In this document: piece by piece, positions 11,583-24,280 of the stretch
Numbering within the stretch: the first letter of the stretch is position 1
How the letters are laid out: each line of letters begins with the position of its first letter
Assembly (NCBI RefSeq): GCF_950023065.1
Contig: NC_088678.1
Location: forward strand, 14,374,580-14,438,579
Direction of reading: 5' to 3'
DNA: 64,000 nucleotides
DNA from: Planococcus citri
Lineage: Eukaryota > Arthropoda > Insecta > Hemiptera > Pseudococcidae
Made by a program: the position numbers and the translations under genes
The notes under the pieces: generated by a model
The model's input: only the letters and a program-made list of their open reading frames with translations
What the model was told of the DNA's origin: nothing
The model's database searches: none

Positions 11583-12836
11583 AGAAATCGCAGATTTTGC
11601 GTTCCAACATGGACTAGAATACAATTTTTTAAACCGTACAAAGATAGATCGAAAGAGCAGGCAAAAAGTCATCACCTGTCTAAATTTCAAGTGCTAAAGT
11701 GCCTTTTTCGATTTTTGGTGAATTTTCAAAAATCAAATTTTGGCCAAAATGTGAGAAAAAAATCAAAATTTTACCAAATTGGCCTAGAAAGCTGAAATTT
11801 TGGATATACCCTATTTTCGACCTGCCAAATCGATTGGAAACTGTTTCAAACCGTTTTGAGCAGTTCTGGAGCCTCCAGCAGATTTTTGAAACCCGAAATT
11901 CCCACAAAATTTCATCAAATGGAGTTGGAAAGCCGAAATCAATTCTGAAAATTAATTCCAATACGCTATGAAGTCGACTGTAGGTAAATTTCAAGTCGTT
12001 TTGGAGCCTCCAGCGATTTTTTGAAAATTACTGGAGCCTCCAGTAGATTTTTGAAACTCGAAATTCCCACAAAATTTTATCAAATGGAGTTGGAAAGCCA
12101 AAATTAATTCTGCAAACTAATTTCAATACGCTATGAAGTCGACTGCAGGTAAATTTCAAGTCGTTTTGGAGCCTCAAGCGATTTTTTGAAAATTACTGGA
12201 GCCTCCAGTAAATTTTTGAAACTTGAAATTTCCCCAAAATTTCATCAAATGGACTTGGAAAGCTGAAATTTACTCTACACTCCAATTTTAACATCCTCTG
12301 AAGACGACTTTAGGTGGGTTCAAGTCATTTTGGAGCCTCCAGCGACTTTCTGAAAATTACTGGAGCCTCCAGTAGATTTGTGAAACTTGAAATTTTCCCG
12401 AAATTTCATCAAATGAGGTCATCAAGCCAAAATTTACTCTGCAAACTAATTTCAATACAATATGAAGTCGACTGCATGGTGGTTTCAAGTTATTTTGAAG
12501 CTTCCAGCTACTTTTTAGAAATTTCAATTCTCTTAAAGACATCATGAAACCTTTCAAGAACTCACTGGAGGCTCCAAAATTACTTGAACACACCTGAAGT
12601 CGTCTTTGGAGGGTGTTAAAATTGGAGTGCATACTCTGCATAGTTAATTCCAGCTTTCCATCTCTATTTGATGGAATTTTGGGGAAATTTCAAGTTTCAA
12701 AAATTTACTGGAGGCTTCAGTAATTTTCAAAAAATCGTTGGAGGCTCCAAAACGACTTAAAATTCACCTGCAGTCGTCTTCATAGTGTATTGAAATTAGT
12801 TTGCAGAATTAATTTCGGCTTTCCAACTCCAGTTGA
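11583..12836. mobile_element. CTGGAG-array fold-back element, copy A2 (ends lost)
   Basis: It begins with the family's subterminal block 'AAATCGCAGATTTTGCGTTC', followed by 'ATCACCTGT…AAATTTCAAGTGCTAAAGTGCC'. It then runs as tandem units of about 165 bp with 'GGAGCCTCCAGTAGATTTTT', 'TTTCATCAAATGGAGTTGG' and 'AAGTCGACTGCAGG' (unit starts near 11867, 12034, 12203 and 12364). At about 12540 the orientation flips to 'CTGGAGGCTCC', making the right inverted half. Neither TIR end is preserved, so this is a truncated copy. Confidence 0.75.
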
Positions 12837-12857
12837 TGAAAATTATGTCTATATTTT

Positions 12858-13572
12858 TTTAGTTTCTTGTTTTGGTAAAAATTTCAATCTTTTTTTTTTT
12901 TTAATAAAACTGATACTTTTTTTTGAATTATCAATTTTTTTTAAATTTAGCTTGCTTCCATTTTGGTAGCCTTGATTGATATGGATGCACGGTAGTTCCC
13001 TCCTCTCCCCCCCCCCCCGTTTCAAATGGAAATACATAAAATTATTAAATACCTGGTCCGGGGATTCTCTGTACATTCATTGCCAGTTTTTAAAAGTGGA
13101 CAAAATTTTAGAAAAAGCTGACAATTTGGTAAAAAGGTAACAAATTTTTATTTAATAACTGATTACAAAAATCAAATTATAAATATTTCAAAAGCAACTA
13201 GCAAGACAGTTTAGGATTTTTTTTCATTTAAATTTTTGATAAAAATTGGATTTAAAAAAAAATTGAGGTCATTTTGCGTATCAAAAAAAAAATTGTTTGA
13301 TGTGAAAACTCAGATTTCAATAAACGATGGATCTTTGGAGAGAGCATTGCTCAACTCCTTTATCTTCCTTCTTCCAAATTGAATTAATTTTTGGATAATT
13401 TTTGAAAATTCAGACATTTACCATCTTGAAAAAGTGAAATGTTCTTGAAATGTAGCACTATTTTTGAGTAAAATTGCCTAAATCGGTGAAAATTAGTTCC
13501 TGGGCTAGTAAGAATCATCTAAAATTAAAATTTTCTATTTCCGACCAATTTAGAATATCCAGTCACATTTTT
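12858..13572 (+). repeat. Right copy of the ~0.7-kb direct duplication
   Basis: Partner of 10878-11550: 'AGTTTCTTGTTTTGG' through 'TTTAGAATATCCAGTCACA'. It differs by indels, including a C-run near 13010-13018 and a longer 'GATGGATCTTTGGAGAGAGC' context. The arrangement copy - array element - copy resembles direct repeats flanking an insert, but I found no LTR-type TG…CA ends, primer site or coding region. Confidence 0.75.
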
Positions 13573-14247
13573 TTTTTATTTATAAAAGTTTTGAATTTTT
13601 TCTGAAGCAGTGAAATTTGAATGTGATTTCCATTCAATTTTAGGTTATTAAACCCACAAATCCGTTATTCTATAAAATTCCAATTGCATTCCTGAAATGT
13701 GCTTTTTCAAATTATAGAAAAATTGACAACTTTTTCAAATGTGTCAGAATTTGTTTTTCAATTTCATTATTATTATTATTTTATTTCATTTCATTTTTTT
13801 ATTTTGGTGGCCTTTTGATGTCTCTAAGTCTAAGACTACTATTCAGGGGTTCTCAAAACATTTTCTTTTTTTCTTCAAAATGAAGAAATCCGTATAAATT
13901 CTCAAAAAACCTAAACAAATTTCAACTACACAGTAACTTCAAGATCCTACGAGGGAGGAGGGGTAGGGGGCTTATTTTTGCCATTTTTTGGCTTGATTAT
14001 TTAAAAAACATTAATACGTGTTTTACAATTCTCGAAACTTTTCCAAAAAATTAAAAATAATGATAACAGCTTGAATTTTCATTGCAGCATTTCTGAAACT
14101 TATTTTCTCCAAGAATTCAATTTTTATCGAATTCTGAACCAGGTCCAATAAATCTATACTTTTTTTTCCTAGTTCATTAGATCTTGACACAAATCCTTCG
14201 CCATAATCATTGAAAAAAAAAATCTGGATCACAATCACAAAAAAAAA
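13573..14247. other. AT-rich intergenic DNA beside the PDZ gene 3' end
   Basis: No gene recognised. T-rich tracts, a TTATTATTATT run near 13765-13780 and a G-rich 'GGGAGGAGGGGTAGGGGG' near 13951-13970. It should lie just beyond the 3' end of the PDZ gene on the minus strand. Confidence 0.4.
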
Positions 14248-14253
14248 TTTATT
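14248..14253 (-). terminator. Candidate poly(A) signal of the PDZ gene
   Basis: TTTATT on the plus strand reads AATAAA on the minus strand. It lies about 1.33 kb past the PDZ gene stop codon. The interval between the stop and this signal (14254-15587) is free of the window's TE families, as a 3' untranslated region would be. Other AATAAA words occur in this AT-rich tract, so the exact site is uncertain. Confidence 0.35.
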
Positions 14254-15587
14254 TACACAACACGCTATTCATTTTTTACAATTCAACGAGAAAACATAGA
14301 AAGAAAAATATTTTGATCTGATAAAATCTACATTGAGATTGAAATTCCATTAGAAGAAATACACACATCGGCGAATGTTAATTAGTAGTATTATTTTGTA
14401 CTCTAACAATTACAACATATTTCTTTGGCTTTTCTCATACCATTTCACGGTACAATAAATATCCTTTCGTCTGGACGATAAAAAAAAAATACACAACGAA
14501 ATCAAAAGTAAAACTAGGAACTATCCACGATGTGACCAGTCAAGCACTTCAACTTCTAGGCAGAAAATATAATAATTTTTCATAAATCAACCTTAATAGC
14601 AACCATACACACTACGATCACCTTTCACACTACCAGACATCCTAAAAAAAAAAGTCACAATACAACAAAAAAATCTAATTGGTGTGCTAAAAAAAAAGAG
14701 TCGGATTTATCAAAAATTAAATGAAAATCGAGCCATATAAAGAGCGCCCAAGTGCACATAAATTCGGTACGTTTCAAGGTTCAGTTAAATAAATAAATAT
14801 CTTCTTGTAACGGTACATCCGTTAACAGATTTTTTTTCGTAGATTATCATCTTTTTCCGCAATGATTTTTTTTCCTCCTTCTTCGTTCTTTCTTTAAATA
14901 CTTCTTCGCAGCAACATTAAGCAAAGAAAATCTCTAATTAGCATAAATGAAGGTTTATTTCCAACGCAACGTTGAATTTGCGAAAAAAAAAATAAAGAAA
15001 GAAAGAAAACACGGAACACACCAACGTTGCAACACGCTTCACAGGAGAAGTCTCCTTCGAATAAATAAGTAAAAAAAAAAGGAAAAAAAATCTAGCACAA
15101 ATACTTGAAAAATCTATTAAAAAATAAAATTTAATACTTCTTCAAAATCTTTGGACACATACGAGAGAGAAAAAAATAATGACTAATTACAATGGTGAAA
15201 ATGATAAAAAAAAAAGGTACATTGATATTGCTCCTTGATAACCACAAGATATGCAACTTATTTAACACAATCAAGTTTTCAAACGAATCGATCGTTTTGA
15301 TTTTGATTTCACGAATATTACAAAATCGTAAATACTAATAACGAAAAATAAATAAATAAAAGCAAAGAGCGAAGACAAAACACATTGATAAATAAATCTC
15401 GACAAAAAAACACGCATTATAAAAAAAAAGAGAAACACGAGAAAAAAATCTACGCTACAACAAAAAACAAGAAAGAAGAAAAAAACGAAAAAAAAAAGCT
15501 TATAAAATAATAACTCCATCTTTGGATCATGGGCTGCGAATCGTTAGTTACTTTGTTGCTGATGCTTGATGCAAAGTTGAAAACTGG
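14254..15587 (-). other. Probable 3' UTR of the PDZ gene
   Basis: About 1.3 kb directly downstream of the TAG stop on the minus strand. No repeats of the local TE families occur, and there are many short A-rich tracts (T-rich on the transcribed strand). No coding pattern. Assigned as 3' untranslated sequence by position and lack of TEs. Confidence 0.45.
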
Positions 15588-15742
15588 CTACGTTTTAACG
15601 ACCGGTTCGCGTTGCTTTTTTGGTAATCTTCTACCAATATGTAAGGTAACGGGACCGCTTTTGATATCTTTGAAAACGGCGATGGCTTCTTGATGGCTCA
15701 GCCCATGCAGAGCTTTACCATTCACCGCTAATACTTCATCTC
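15588..15742 (-). CDS. PDZ scaffold gene, last exon (second half of PDZ)
   Basis: Terminal exon on the minus strand. Its acceptor (…TTACAG) precedes 15742. The first two bases complete a Gly codon, and the frame reads GDEVLAVNGKALHGLSHQEA, then IAVFKDIKSGPVTLHIGRR and a basic tail ending in TAG at 15588. This is the second half of a PDZ domain: the D-E-V-L strand, the VNG turn, the helix with the alphaB position (Ser-His-Gln-Glu-Ala) and the last beta strand. It joins exon 19742-19991 with matching phase (one base there, two here). PDZ domains bind the C-terminal tails of membrane proteins. The stop comes soon after the domain, so the PDZ is C-terminal. Confidence 0.88.
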
Positions 15743-16399
15743 CTGTAACAAAAAATATCATCCGTATGGTAAGTAAAGCAATAAGTATGGCATCATCTAT
15801 GATTCTCTCAAAAGGTCACATCCGACGACGACTACGACGACGACCAAACAACAATACAAACGCTCTGATTACACAGCTCCATTCCATCTGCATCCATACG
15901 TACATATCTCTCTATTGTATTATTCTAGTGCATATAATTTATGTAAACTACTCTCACACAGCTCACACCATCGCATCGCATGCATATCTTCAACTCTCTA
16001 CTGGCGACCTATGCGAGGATCACATTCACATCATTTAAAAATGTACTCTTTGTCGTGTCGTCGTCGACTTCTACGTTTTCTTTGGTCTCACAAGGGAACA
16101 TTTTGAACTCTCGCCCTTCGATTAACACGAAATCTAATCCAAGCTAGATCGAAAGATCATGTCTCGGAACCCCCGTAATCAAAATTTCAAAAACTCAAGT
16201 TTGGGTCATAGCGAATTTTTGAAACTTTAAAAATTAAAAAAAAAACTGCTTCGAACGCAATTTTCGAACTTTTCCATGAAATATAAATTTTTTTGAGAAC
16301 AGGGCTCGTACCCAATTTCTTTTAAAAAGTAATTTTGGTGATTGCTAATCAAAAAAGTTACATGGCCAGTGCAAAGCATTTTAATGCAGAAAAAAAATC

Positions 16400-17890
16400 A
16401 AAAAAATAACATCACATTGAAAAAATCTATAAAAAAAAGGAACTTTTTGGCTGTAGTTTCCAAATTTTTGTCAGAAAAATTAAGACTAATTCTAAATATT
16501 TTAGCAATGAAACAAGACTTTCGGTGAAAACTTTTTGGCAATTTCTGGGGAAAAAACGCAAATTTTAAGCATTTTTTGGAAAAAATGAGGAGTTTTTTAG
16601 ATTTTTTATCCAAAAAATTGGTACTTTTTAGCAGTGTTTATAACAAAAAAAAGAGACTTTTCGATAATTTTCAACATTTTTAAACAAAACAGGAATTTTT
16701 TTAGTAATTTGATAAAAAGAGATGAATGGAAATTACTAGCAAAACACGCAAACAATGATACTTTTTTGTAATTTTTGTCAAAAAAGTCTCACTTTATAAA
16801 AAAATGTTGAACATAAGTGAGACTTTGACGAGTTTGGCAAAAATCAAGGATTTTTGACAATTTTGGGCAACAAATTGAGACTTTTGTACAATTTTTGGAA
16901 AAATTTGAGACATTTGAAATTTTTTGTAAACATGCTGTAATTTTTTGCGAGTAACAACATTTTTTGGCAAATTTCATTAAAATTGACCTCTTTTTAAAAA
17001 TTTTATTCGAAAATTTAAAAAAAAAATCAATTTTATCAGTAAGCAACCAAAATGTTAAAAAAGTAAGCTAAAGATAATTTTTTTGTATTTTTCAAAAAAT
17101 TCTTTCTTTTTGCCAAAAACTGACCAGAAATCTCGCTTTTTACATAATGTCTAACAAAACTCCCAGACAAATAATCATGACTTTTTCAAGACTTTTTCAT
17201 GAGCTATTTTTCACATTTTTACCGCATAAAAATACCCCCTCCCCCCAAAAAAATTGAATAATTTCAAACTGCGAGGAGATTGTTTTTAATTTGTAAGCAA
17301 GTAGGTATAGGTATTTCAGTTTTCTGATTTTTTGAACAAATTTTTTATTTATTTTTTTTTATTTTTTGGGCATGGGATTTTTTAAAAATTTTCAAGAGTG
17401 TTTCTAGCAAAATTTGTGACTTTTTCATGACTTTCATGATTCCTATTTTACTAAAAGATTTCACAGTTTTTCACAAAAATTGCCAAAGTCTCGATTTTTT
17501 GGCAAAAACATTCGAAAAAAGCTCTGCTTTTTACTGAATTTTCCAAAATCTTGCTTATTTGCCAGAAATTGACAATCCATCATCATTTTTATGCTAAAAT
17601 TGAAAAATTTGCAAAAAGCCTTGCTTTATTACCAAAAAGTCCTTTTTTTGTTAAAATTGTCAAAGTCGTGATCGAGTTTTATTATTATGGGTTTTAATTG
17701 AAGTGTTCTGGCTTTTTCGTTTTTTCTGGTTACTTTTTTGAACTTTTTTGATGAGTAAAGTTACTTTTTTTTGAAAAAGTCACAAGCCCTGAAAAAATGA
17801 AACATTTTCACACTTTTTTGATATAGAAGAGAGATTTAAACGATTTCAGCAAAAGGTAGAGCTTTTTTAAAAGGAATTATTGGCAAAAAA
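16400..17890. repeat. Degenerate ~45-bp repeat tract
   Basis: Long run of imperfectly repeated phrases alternating 'gactttttgacaatttttgg' and 'caaaaaatcgag' variants on both strands. There is a C-run at about 17228-17246 and many A/T runs. The same phrasing surrounds several other TE copies in the window (1-654, 27500-27700, 29480-29660). No gene. Confidence 0.5.
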
Positions 17891-17896
17891 TCGAGT

Positions 17897-19312
17897 TAGT
17901 CGGGGGGGCGCATAAGGATCACTTGCATCCCCTGCCGATCCTCCGGGACAACTTTTTCCTTTAAGGAGGAGCTCTAAGGAACATTACTAGCCATTGTCCT
18001 CAAAAAAAAAGTGTCCCTACTTACAAAATGGCGGCCATTTTCATTGACAGATCAGCCGAAATCGCAGATTTCGCGTTCCAACATAGGACTTGCACGAAAT
18101 TTTTTAAACCGTACAAAGTTAGATCTAAAGACCAGGCAAACATTTATCACCTGTCAAAATTTCAAGTGCTAAAGTGCCTTTTTCGATTTTTGGTGAATTT
18201 TTGAAAATATTTAGGCCAAAAATGAGGGGGGAAAATCAAAATTTTACCAAATTGATCAGGAAAGCTGAAATTTGGGATATACTCTATTTTCGACACGCCA
18301 AATCGATTAGAAACTGTTGCAACCAGTTTTGAGCAGTTTTGGAGCCTCCAGCAGATTTTTGAAACTCGAAATTCCCACAAAATTTCATCAAATGGAGTTG
18401 GAAAGCCGAAATTAATTCTGCAAAGTTGATTTCAATACACTGTGAAGTCGACTGCAGGTAAATTTCAAGCCGTTTTGGAGCCTCCGACGATTTTTTGAAA
18501 ATCACAGGAGCCTCCAGTAAATTTTTGAAACTTGAACTATGCTCTGCAATTTCAACACCCTCTGAAGATGACTTCATTTCGGCTTGCTTAACCCCATTTG
18601 ATGAAATTTTGTTGAAATTTCAAGTTTCAAAAATCTACTGGAGGCTCCAGTAATTTTCAAAAAATCGCTGGAGGCTCCAAAACGACTTGCAATTCATCTG
18701 CAGTCGACTTCATAGCGTATTGAAATTAGTTTGCAGAATTAATTTCGGCTATCCAAATCAATTTGATGAAATTTGTTGAAATTTCAAATTTCAAAAATCT
18801 CCTGGAGACTCCAGGAATTTTCAAAAAGTCGCTGAAGGCTCCAAAATGACTTGAACACACCTGCACTCGTCTTCAGAGAGCGCTGAAGTTGGAGTGCAGA
18901 GTAAATTTCTGTTTTTCATATCCATCTGATGAAATTTTGTGAAAATTTCAAGTTTCAGAAATCCACTGGGGAGACTCCAGTAATTTTCAACATTCGCTGG
19001 AGGCTCCAAAACGACTTGAAATCCACCTGCAGTCCACTTCGTAGCGTATTGAAACTAGTTTGCAGAATAAATTTCGTCTTTCCAACTCCATTTGATAAAA
19101 TTTTGAGAGAATTTCAAGTTTCAAAAATGTGCCGGAGGCTCCAGAACTACTCTAAACGGTCTGAAACAGTTCCCAATCGATTTGGTAGGTCGAAAATAGG
19201 GTATATCCCAAATTTCAGCTTTCTTGGTCGATTTGGTAAAATTTTGATTTTTTCCCCTCATTTTTGGCTTGAATTTGATTTTCAAAAATTCATCAAAAAA
19301 CGAAAAAGGAAA
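17897..19312. mobile_element. CTGGAG-array fold-back element, copy A3 (left TIR kept)
   Basis: The left end is TAGTCGGGGGGGCGCATAAG at 17897, of the TAGTCGGG subfamily. It is followed by 'GATCCTCCGGGACAACTTTT', the 'AAAATGGCGGCCATTTT' palindrome and 'CAGATCAGCCGAAATCGCAG'. The ~165-bp array then turns over to the inverted orientation at about 18600. It fades out after 'TTCATCAAAAAACGAAAAAG' near 19312, so the right TIR is missing. It lies inside the intron that splits the PDZ domain. Confidence 0.8.
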
Positions 19313-19741
19313 AATTTGAATTTTTAAAAATTCGTGTAACATTTCAGTAACCAAACTTCTGAAAAAGTAACTAACCAAGTATATGAGCTCATGAAGGTGC
19401 TGAAGTTCATTTTTGGCATTTTGAGAGCAATCCGAATTTTCCAGAGAAAAGTGAGACATTGGTTCACTTTTCTCGTAAAATTTATAGCTGGATACTTCAA
19501 GGAAACGCTTAAAAATTCCCTCCTTGGTTGTTTTTTTTTAATTTTCAAAAATTCTCCTAAAATCCAAAAATAAACTTCCGTATTCGGAATTTTGATCTTG
19601 AAGTTTTCATACAAATGATCTTTCGATTAAATCTTGGTTTCGTTCAAATCGAACAAAGCGAATTCAAAAAGTTCCCTCGCCAGTTCAAACCATTGGTTTT
19701 AGAACCAAACACTTCACACGAAGATCTTGGCCGATACTCAC

Positions 19742-19991
19742 CTTCTTTCAGTTTACCAGACTCGGCTGCTTGACCATTAGGAAAGATGGTCTTGACGTAA
19801 ATGCCCATAATGCCTTTAGGTGAATCTCGGCCACCGACTATACTGAATCCAAGACCTTTTTGACCGCTTCCTTTGACGAAATTCACAGTCAATATGGTAA
19901 ACGTAGCGTTCTTACTGCCACCTCTTGGTAACGTGCAAAATTTACTGTTTTCCGTTTCTTCGTCGTCCACTTCATCCACCACTATAGCCAC
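19742..19991 (-). CDS. PDZ scaffold gene, penultimate exon (first half of PDZ)
   Basis: Minus-strand exon between acceptor TGTACAG (before 19991) and donor GAAG|GTGAGT (after 19742); 250 bases, phase 0 in and one base out. It encodes an acidic stretch (VVDEVDDEETEN), then TFTILTVNFVKGSGQ, the PDZ carboxylate-binding loop KGLGFSIVGG, RDSPKGIMGIYVKTIFPNGQ and AAESGKLKEG. The GLGF loop and KTIFPNG strand are typical of the PDZD2 / pro-IL-16 / insect big bang group. I could not run a search, so big bang (bbg) is the favoured but unproven assignment. Drosophila bbg is a septate-junction and brush-border scaffold; transfer of that role is inference. Confidence 0.88.
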
Positions 19992-22900
19992 CTGTACAGA
20001 AGAAACACACCAAAATTTAACGTTAGAGAGGTCAAAAAAAAAAACATAAAAAAGGCATCTACTTAAGCTATACTGTTTGTTGTAAGTAGTATACGAGGCT
20101 TGGCTCTGGCTCGGCTACTTGTAATACGCCTTCCAGCAACACATATTGCCAACACAATACGCGATTGTTGTTGTGTATTTTAACACCATTATACGAGTAC
20201 ACGATTGACGATGGCGTCCTTTAAACGCACGGTTTGTTGTTTTCTATTATCCAAAGAGCAGCCTCATGTTAACATTATTATTATTATATTCGTAATAAAG
20301 AGAGTATGAAAGAATAAAAAAAAAAAATTGCCAACACAAAAGAGACCTACTATAAATATTGGCCATTGCGAACGTTATGAATGAACAGTTCGATGAATAA
20401 ACAAACATACACTACACACACACATACAAACGGGCTACCTATACGATATACCTACCTTTACAGAATGATGGCTTCAACTCTTCGAAATTTCGTCCACTAA
20501 TGAAAAAAATAAGAGCACGTTATAACGGACACTGTGTGCATCGTACACTTCAGTCTTCGATCTACAACAGAATCCTCATACACTCGAGAACAGTTACACC
20601 AGAACTTCTTCTCTATCTTCGTCTTGCCTAAACCTAAACGTATTTGGCACTGTACGAGTAGCTGTTGCTTGTCTCTGTCGTCGTTCTCTTTCTCTCTCTC
20701 GAGCGTCTTCCACGAAGAGCCCTTTCTTTACGACGTGCTCATCGAGAGAACCTATGATTACAAAGACAACGGCTATTTTTCTCAGTATGTGTCTAATATA
20801 CTCATACATCGGGCCTCATCATCGTGTATGTGCACTTATTATACTATACACGAGTAGCGCAACAAGGTACAAGTACTAATTGTATGATTCACCACGACAC
20901 CGAATCAATCAACTGTTACGAAAAGTGTAACGGACATTAACGCGACAGATGCGAAGAGTTCTTCACACCACATCGAGCTTGTAGGTATAGCCATAGCCAA
21001 GCTATAGCCTATAGGTGGAGGTACCTCTACCTCCATCTCGTACATTACGTAATCATCGAGTGACTTTTGCAACGTTTCAAGGCCACTCAAAAGCTCGCAT
21101 AGACTCTCCAAATACGCGGAAATTTCATTTCATATCAAAAAAGCGAGACTATAAAGTACTGTTGGTCAGTTCTCTCAATTCTGCCGATGTAGGTACACGG
21201 TGAAATGATTACGTTTATGTTCAGCTAAGGTAAACCTCTGCAGATGGGGAATTGGGGAGCAGGGGCACCGACGACGCCGCCGCATTCATACACCTGTGAC
21301 ATAGCGGTAAGTTCACACATCGTTTAGTTTTGCTCGGCTCGCGAGCATGCAAGAGCAGGTGTTACAAAAACCAACGCCAACTAACCAACACCTTCCAGCT
21401 GCTGAACTCTGAAAGTTTATACTTTTAATACGTGAAACGAGCTGAGAATATCGCGCAGAAAAAAATCATGTACCTACACAACCTACACACTACACAGCTA
21501 GTGCATACCTCCATTACGTCACCATTCATCTCAGTTTTCTTTGCTGTAGGTCTAGTATTGTGTGTTATGTTTGTTTTCTTTGATGAATATCTCGATAACC
21601 TGTCAACCCTTCTTTTTTATACGAGTACATATCCTCATTCAAGACAGGTTAACGGTTTAAAAGATCTTCATACGAGAGAAAAAGGTCTCACCCTCATCGC
21701 GACCTTCTCATCTATGGTACGTCTTTAAATAATTTCTTAAAAGAAATCCACAAAATATCTACATAATATTGTATGTACATGCAATACAATCATATTACGT
21801 ACTCGTACACTAGGTTATACTCATACTTAGGGACTAGAATGAATAAAGCGTATATTAAGGGAAAACGTGTAGGAAAACCCCCTAAACCAAGTACAACCAC
21901 GCAGGGTCATAACTACTGAAACGAAGGAAGGTGAAGGTGCATGCTATGCTGTAAAATCTGACAGGAAGTTGGCAATACCCTCCTCCTTTATCCGGTTCAA
22001 CCGACTCGACCGTTTTCCAAGACTAATCGTAGCGTAACCAACTCCTGCTTGATGACGTCGCCAGTCGCGTCGTCGTGCACCCAACACACAATCATTATCA
22101 TCATTTTCCATTCAGGCGTCTACCTTAAATTCTGTACAATTATTACAGATGTATCTAGGTACATACATGCTTGCACTACAATCATAAATATATACAATTG
22201 GACAACGTGTAATGTGTACCTTGAGCCTAGAGTCACCTCTAAAATACCACCTTCACATGATGAAGGATGCAACAGGCTGCATCGCAATGCAACTATCTAT
22301 CGTAAGCACGCAGGTAGCAGTAACAGACTTCATAGATATGACACACATTTTTGAGAGTTACTTTCATCGAAAAAAAAAATTAACCTCGTGCAAAAAATGG
22401 GTATAGGAATCGGTATCACTAAAAATAGTACTCATAGTGAATTTACTTGGAAACATTTAAAATTGAAAAAAAATGAATAAAATCACTCGTCCGCAAAGGC
22501 GATTCTATTCGATCAGAAGGAGCAACCCTCCTCCCCCCTTCAAGCGGATTTCCTTCGGAAATTGAGTAGAATAAGACAAAACTTGGGCAATTTTTCAACC
22601 AAAAAAATTAATTTTTTTTTTCACTATAAATTTTCGATAGCTTCGGCTCACAAATTCCAAAAACAGAACTGAATCAATAAAAAATTGGAATATTTCGCAT
22701 AAAATCACAGTTTTTGTAGATTCAAAATTAATCACGTCTTTTTTTCAATTTTTATTCGGTCTATTTTTGTTTTTGAGCACACCCCGAAAAATGAACACCC
22801 CCCCCCCCCTTTCCAATTTGCTGATACGCATTTCTATTTTAGGTACATACATTACAATAATTTGGGTTCGCAATTAATTGTTAGATACTATTTCAAGGCT

Positions 22901-23204
22901 CCTAGCATTCAAATGCAGCACCACAATTTGTTGAAGAATTTCATCAACAGCTTTCAGAATGTCAAAAAAAAATCAAAATTGTATAGTAAAGCATTAATAC
23001 ACAGAACTAATACATACATAGATACATGATTTGAAATTGATGGAAAATGAAAATATAAGGAAAAGTGAAAGATGCGAAATAAGTTAGCAAAATATCAACA
23101 TAAGACAAAATATGTTTCAAATACATTGAAAAATCAATAAAATAAGTAGTCTGGAAATTGCTTAACACAACCGACAACGTAAATCACAGTGATGGCAAAA
23201 CGTT

Positions 23205-23490
23205 TACATTTCAGTTTCAGTTTTAGTTCCACTTTTTTCCTCATCAACTTTGAAATATTTTGGAAAATTTATTGAAAAAAATAAACCACCAAAAATCAGT
23301 TTTGCTTTTTTCAGTTTCAGTTTTTTTGCTGTTTTAGTTTTGGTTCCACTTTTTCCCCATTCAAATTCATAATGTAGATACTATTTTGTAAATTTATTGG
23401 AAAAAATAAACTAATTCCGAAAATCAGTTTTGTTTTTTTCAGTTTCTAATTTCAATTTTGCTCATTTCGGTTTCAGATTCAGTTTCAGTT
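23205..23490 (+). repeat. Short tandem duplication, ~118-bp unit
   Basis: Two diverged copies of a block with 'CAGTTTCAGTTTTAGTTCCA', 'CCACTTTTTCCCCAT' and 'AATTTATTGGAAAAAATAAAC'. The 'CCACTTTTT' landmark recurs at about 23228 and 23346. Noncoding; it lies in the PDZ gene intron. Confidence 0.6.
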
Positions 23491-24280
23491 TTCCACCACG
23501 TGACCACTGGTAAATCTAAATCATGATAGGTAATAAAACGGATTCAATTTTTGAAAAAAATGAAAATATTGGAAAAATACACTTGTTGAGGAGTAAGGAG
23601 TAGGGGAGAAAGTCATACGAATATTGAATTTTGGATAGGTATTTAAAATTTTGTGTACACCTAATACACGCACTAAGAAAAGCTCCTGTAGTAAAATTGA
23701 GATTAATTTGATTTTTGGCGACAAAAATTTGAAAAAATTAAAAATTTACAAAATTTACAAATTTTGCAAAAATGATTTTATAACGAAAATCCTACTTATT
23801 TTAACATCTTGATTTTTTTTTAGCAAAAATACATTAGAAAACATTATTGAATTTTTTGCAAAAAATTTCTTATCACCATTCAAAAAACTGTGCAACCTGC
23901 AGGAGTCAATTTTTTTGTATTTCATTTAACGTTGACTAATGATGTTTGAAATCTCAAAATTTACGATGTAAATCGAAAAAATCGATTTTCCGAAAAAGTG
24001 TTTGAATAATAAAATGATCGTGTAACATTCATTTCGAAGAAAAACATCAGTTTTTGCGATTTTCCCTTTCTTTCAGAGGTTTTACATTACTTTTGTAAAA
24101 CAATTACCTACAATCAAAAAAAATTTTGAACGCCCCTCAATTTTTATTGTAACTTTCAAACCACCCCCCCCCCCCGCCAGGAAAGATTTTTCATTTTTTT
24201 GGCTTGAATTTTGTAATTTTTTATATTGGAGTAAGTACTACATTTTCATCGATGAAGGATTTTTTTTAGCAGTGATTTTT

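Larger units (their letters stand above)
15743..19741 (-). other. 4.0-kb intron splitting the PDZ domain, TE-filled
   Basis: Intron between the two PDZ half-exons on the minus strand: GTGAGT donor at 19741, TTACAG acceptor at 15743. It contains a GACGACTACGACGACG-type run near 15820-15845, the degenerate 'gacaattttgg / aaaaagtc' repeat tract (about 16.4-17.9 kb) and the fold-back array element at 17897-19312. The open frames inside are repeat translations. Confidence 0.7.

Noticed and set aside
11867..12840. CRISPR-like array of regular repeats
   Set aside because: Units of ~165 bp with diverged, non-spacer interiors and mirrored halves in an animal genome; no cas genes.
10878..13572. LTR retrotransposon
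   Set aside because: Direct repeats flank a central segment, but there are no TG…CA termini, primer-binding site, polypurine tract or gag/pol frames.
18162..19614. Several 60-130-residue frames on both strands (e.g. the recurring KICWRLQNCSK type)
   Set aside because: The recurring peptide is the translation of the array motif around CTGGAGGCTCCAG in each copy; it appears in many frames with stops and is not a transposase.
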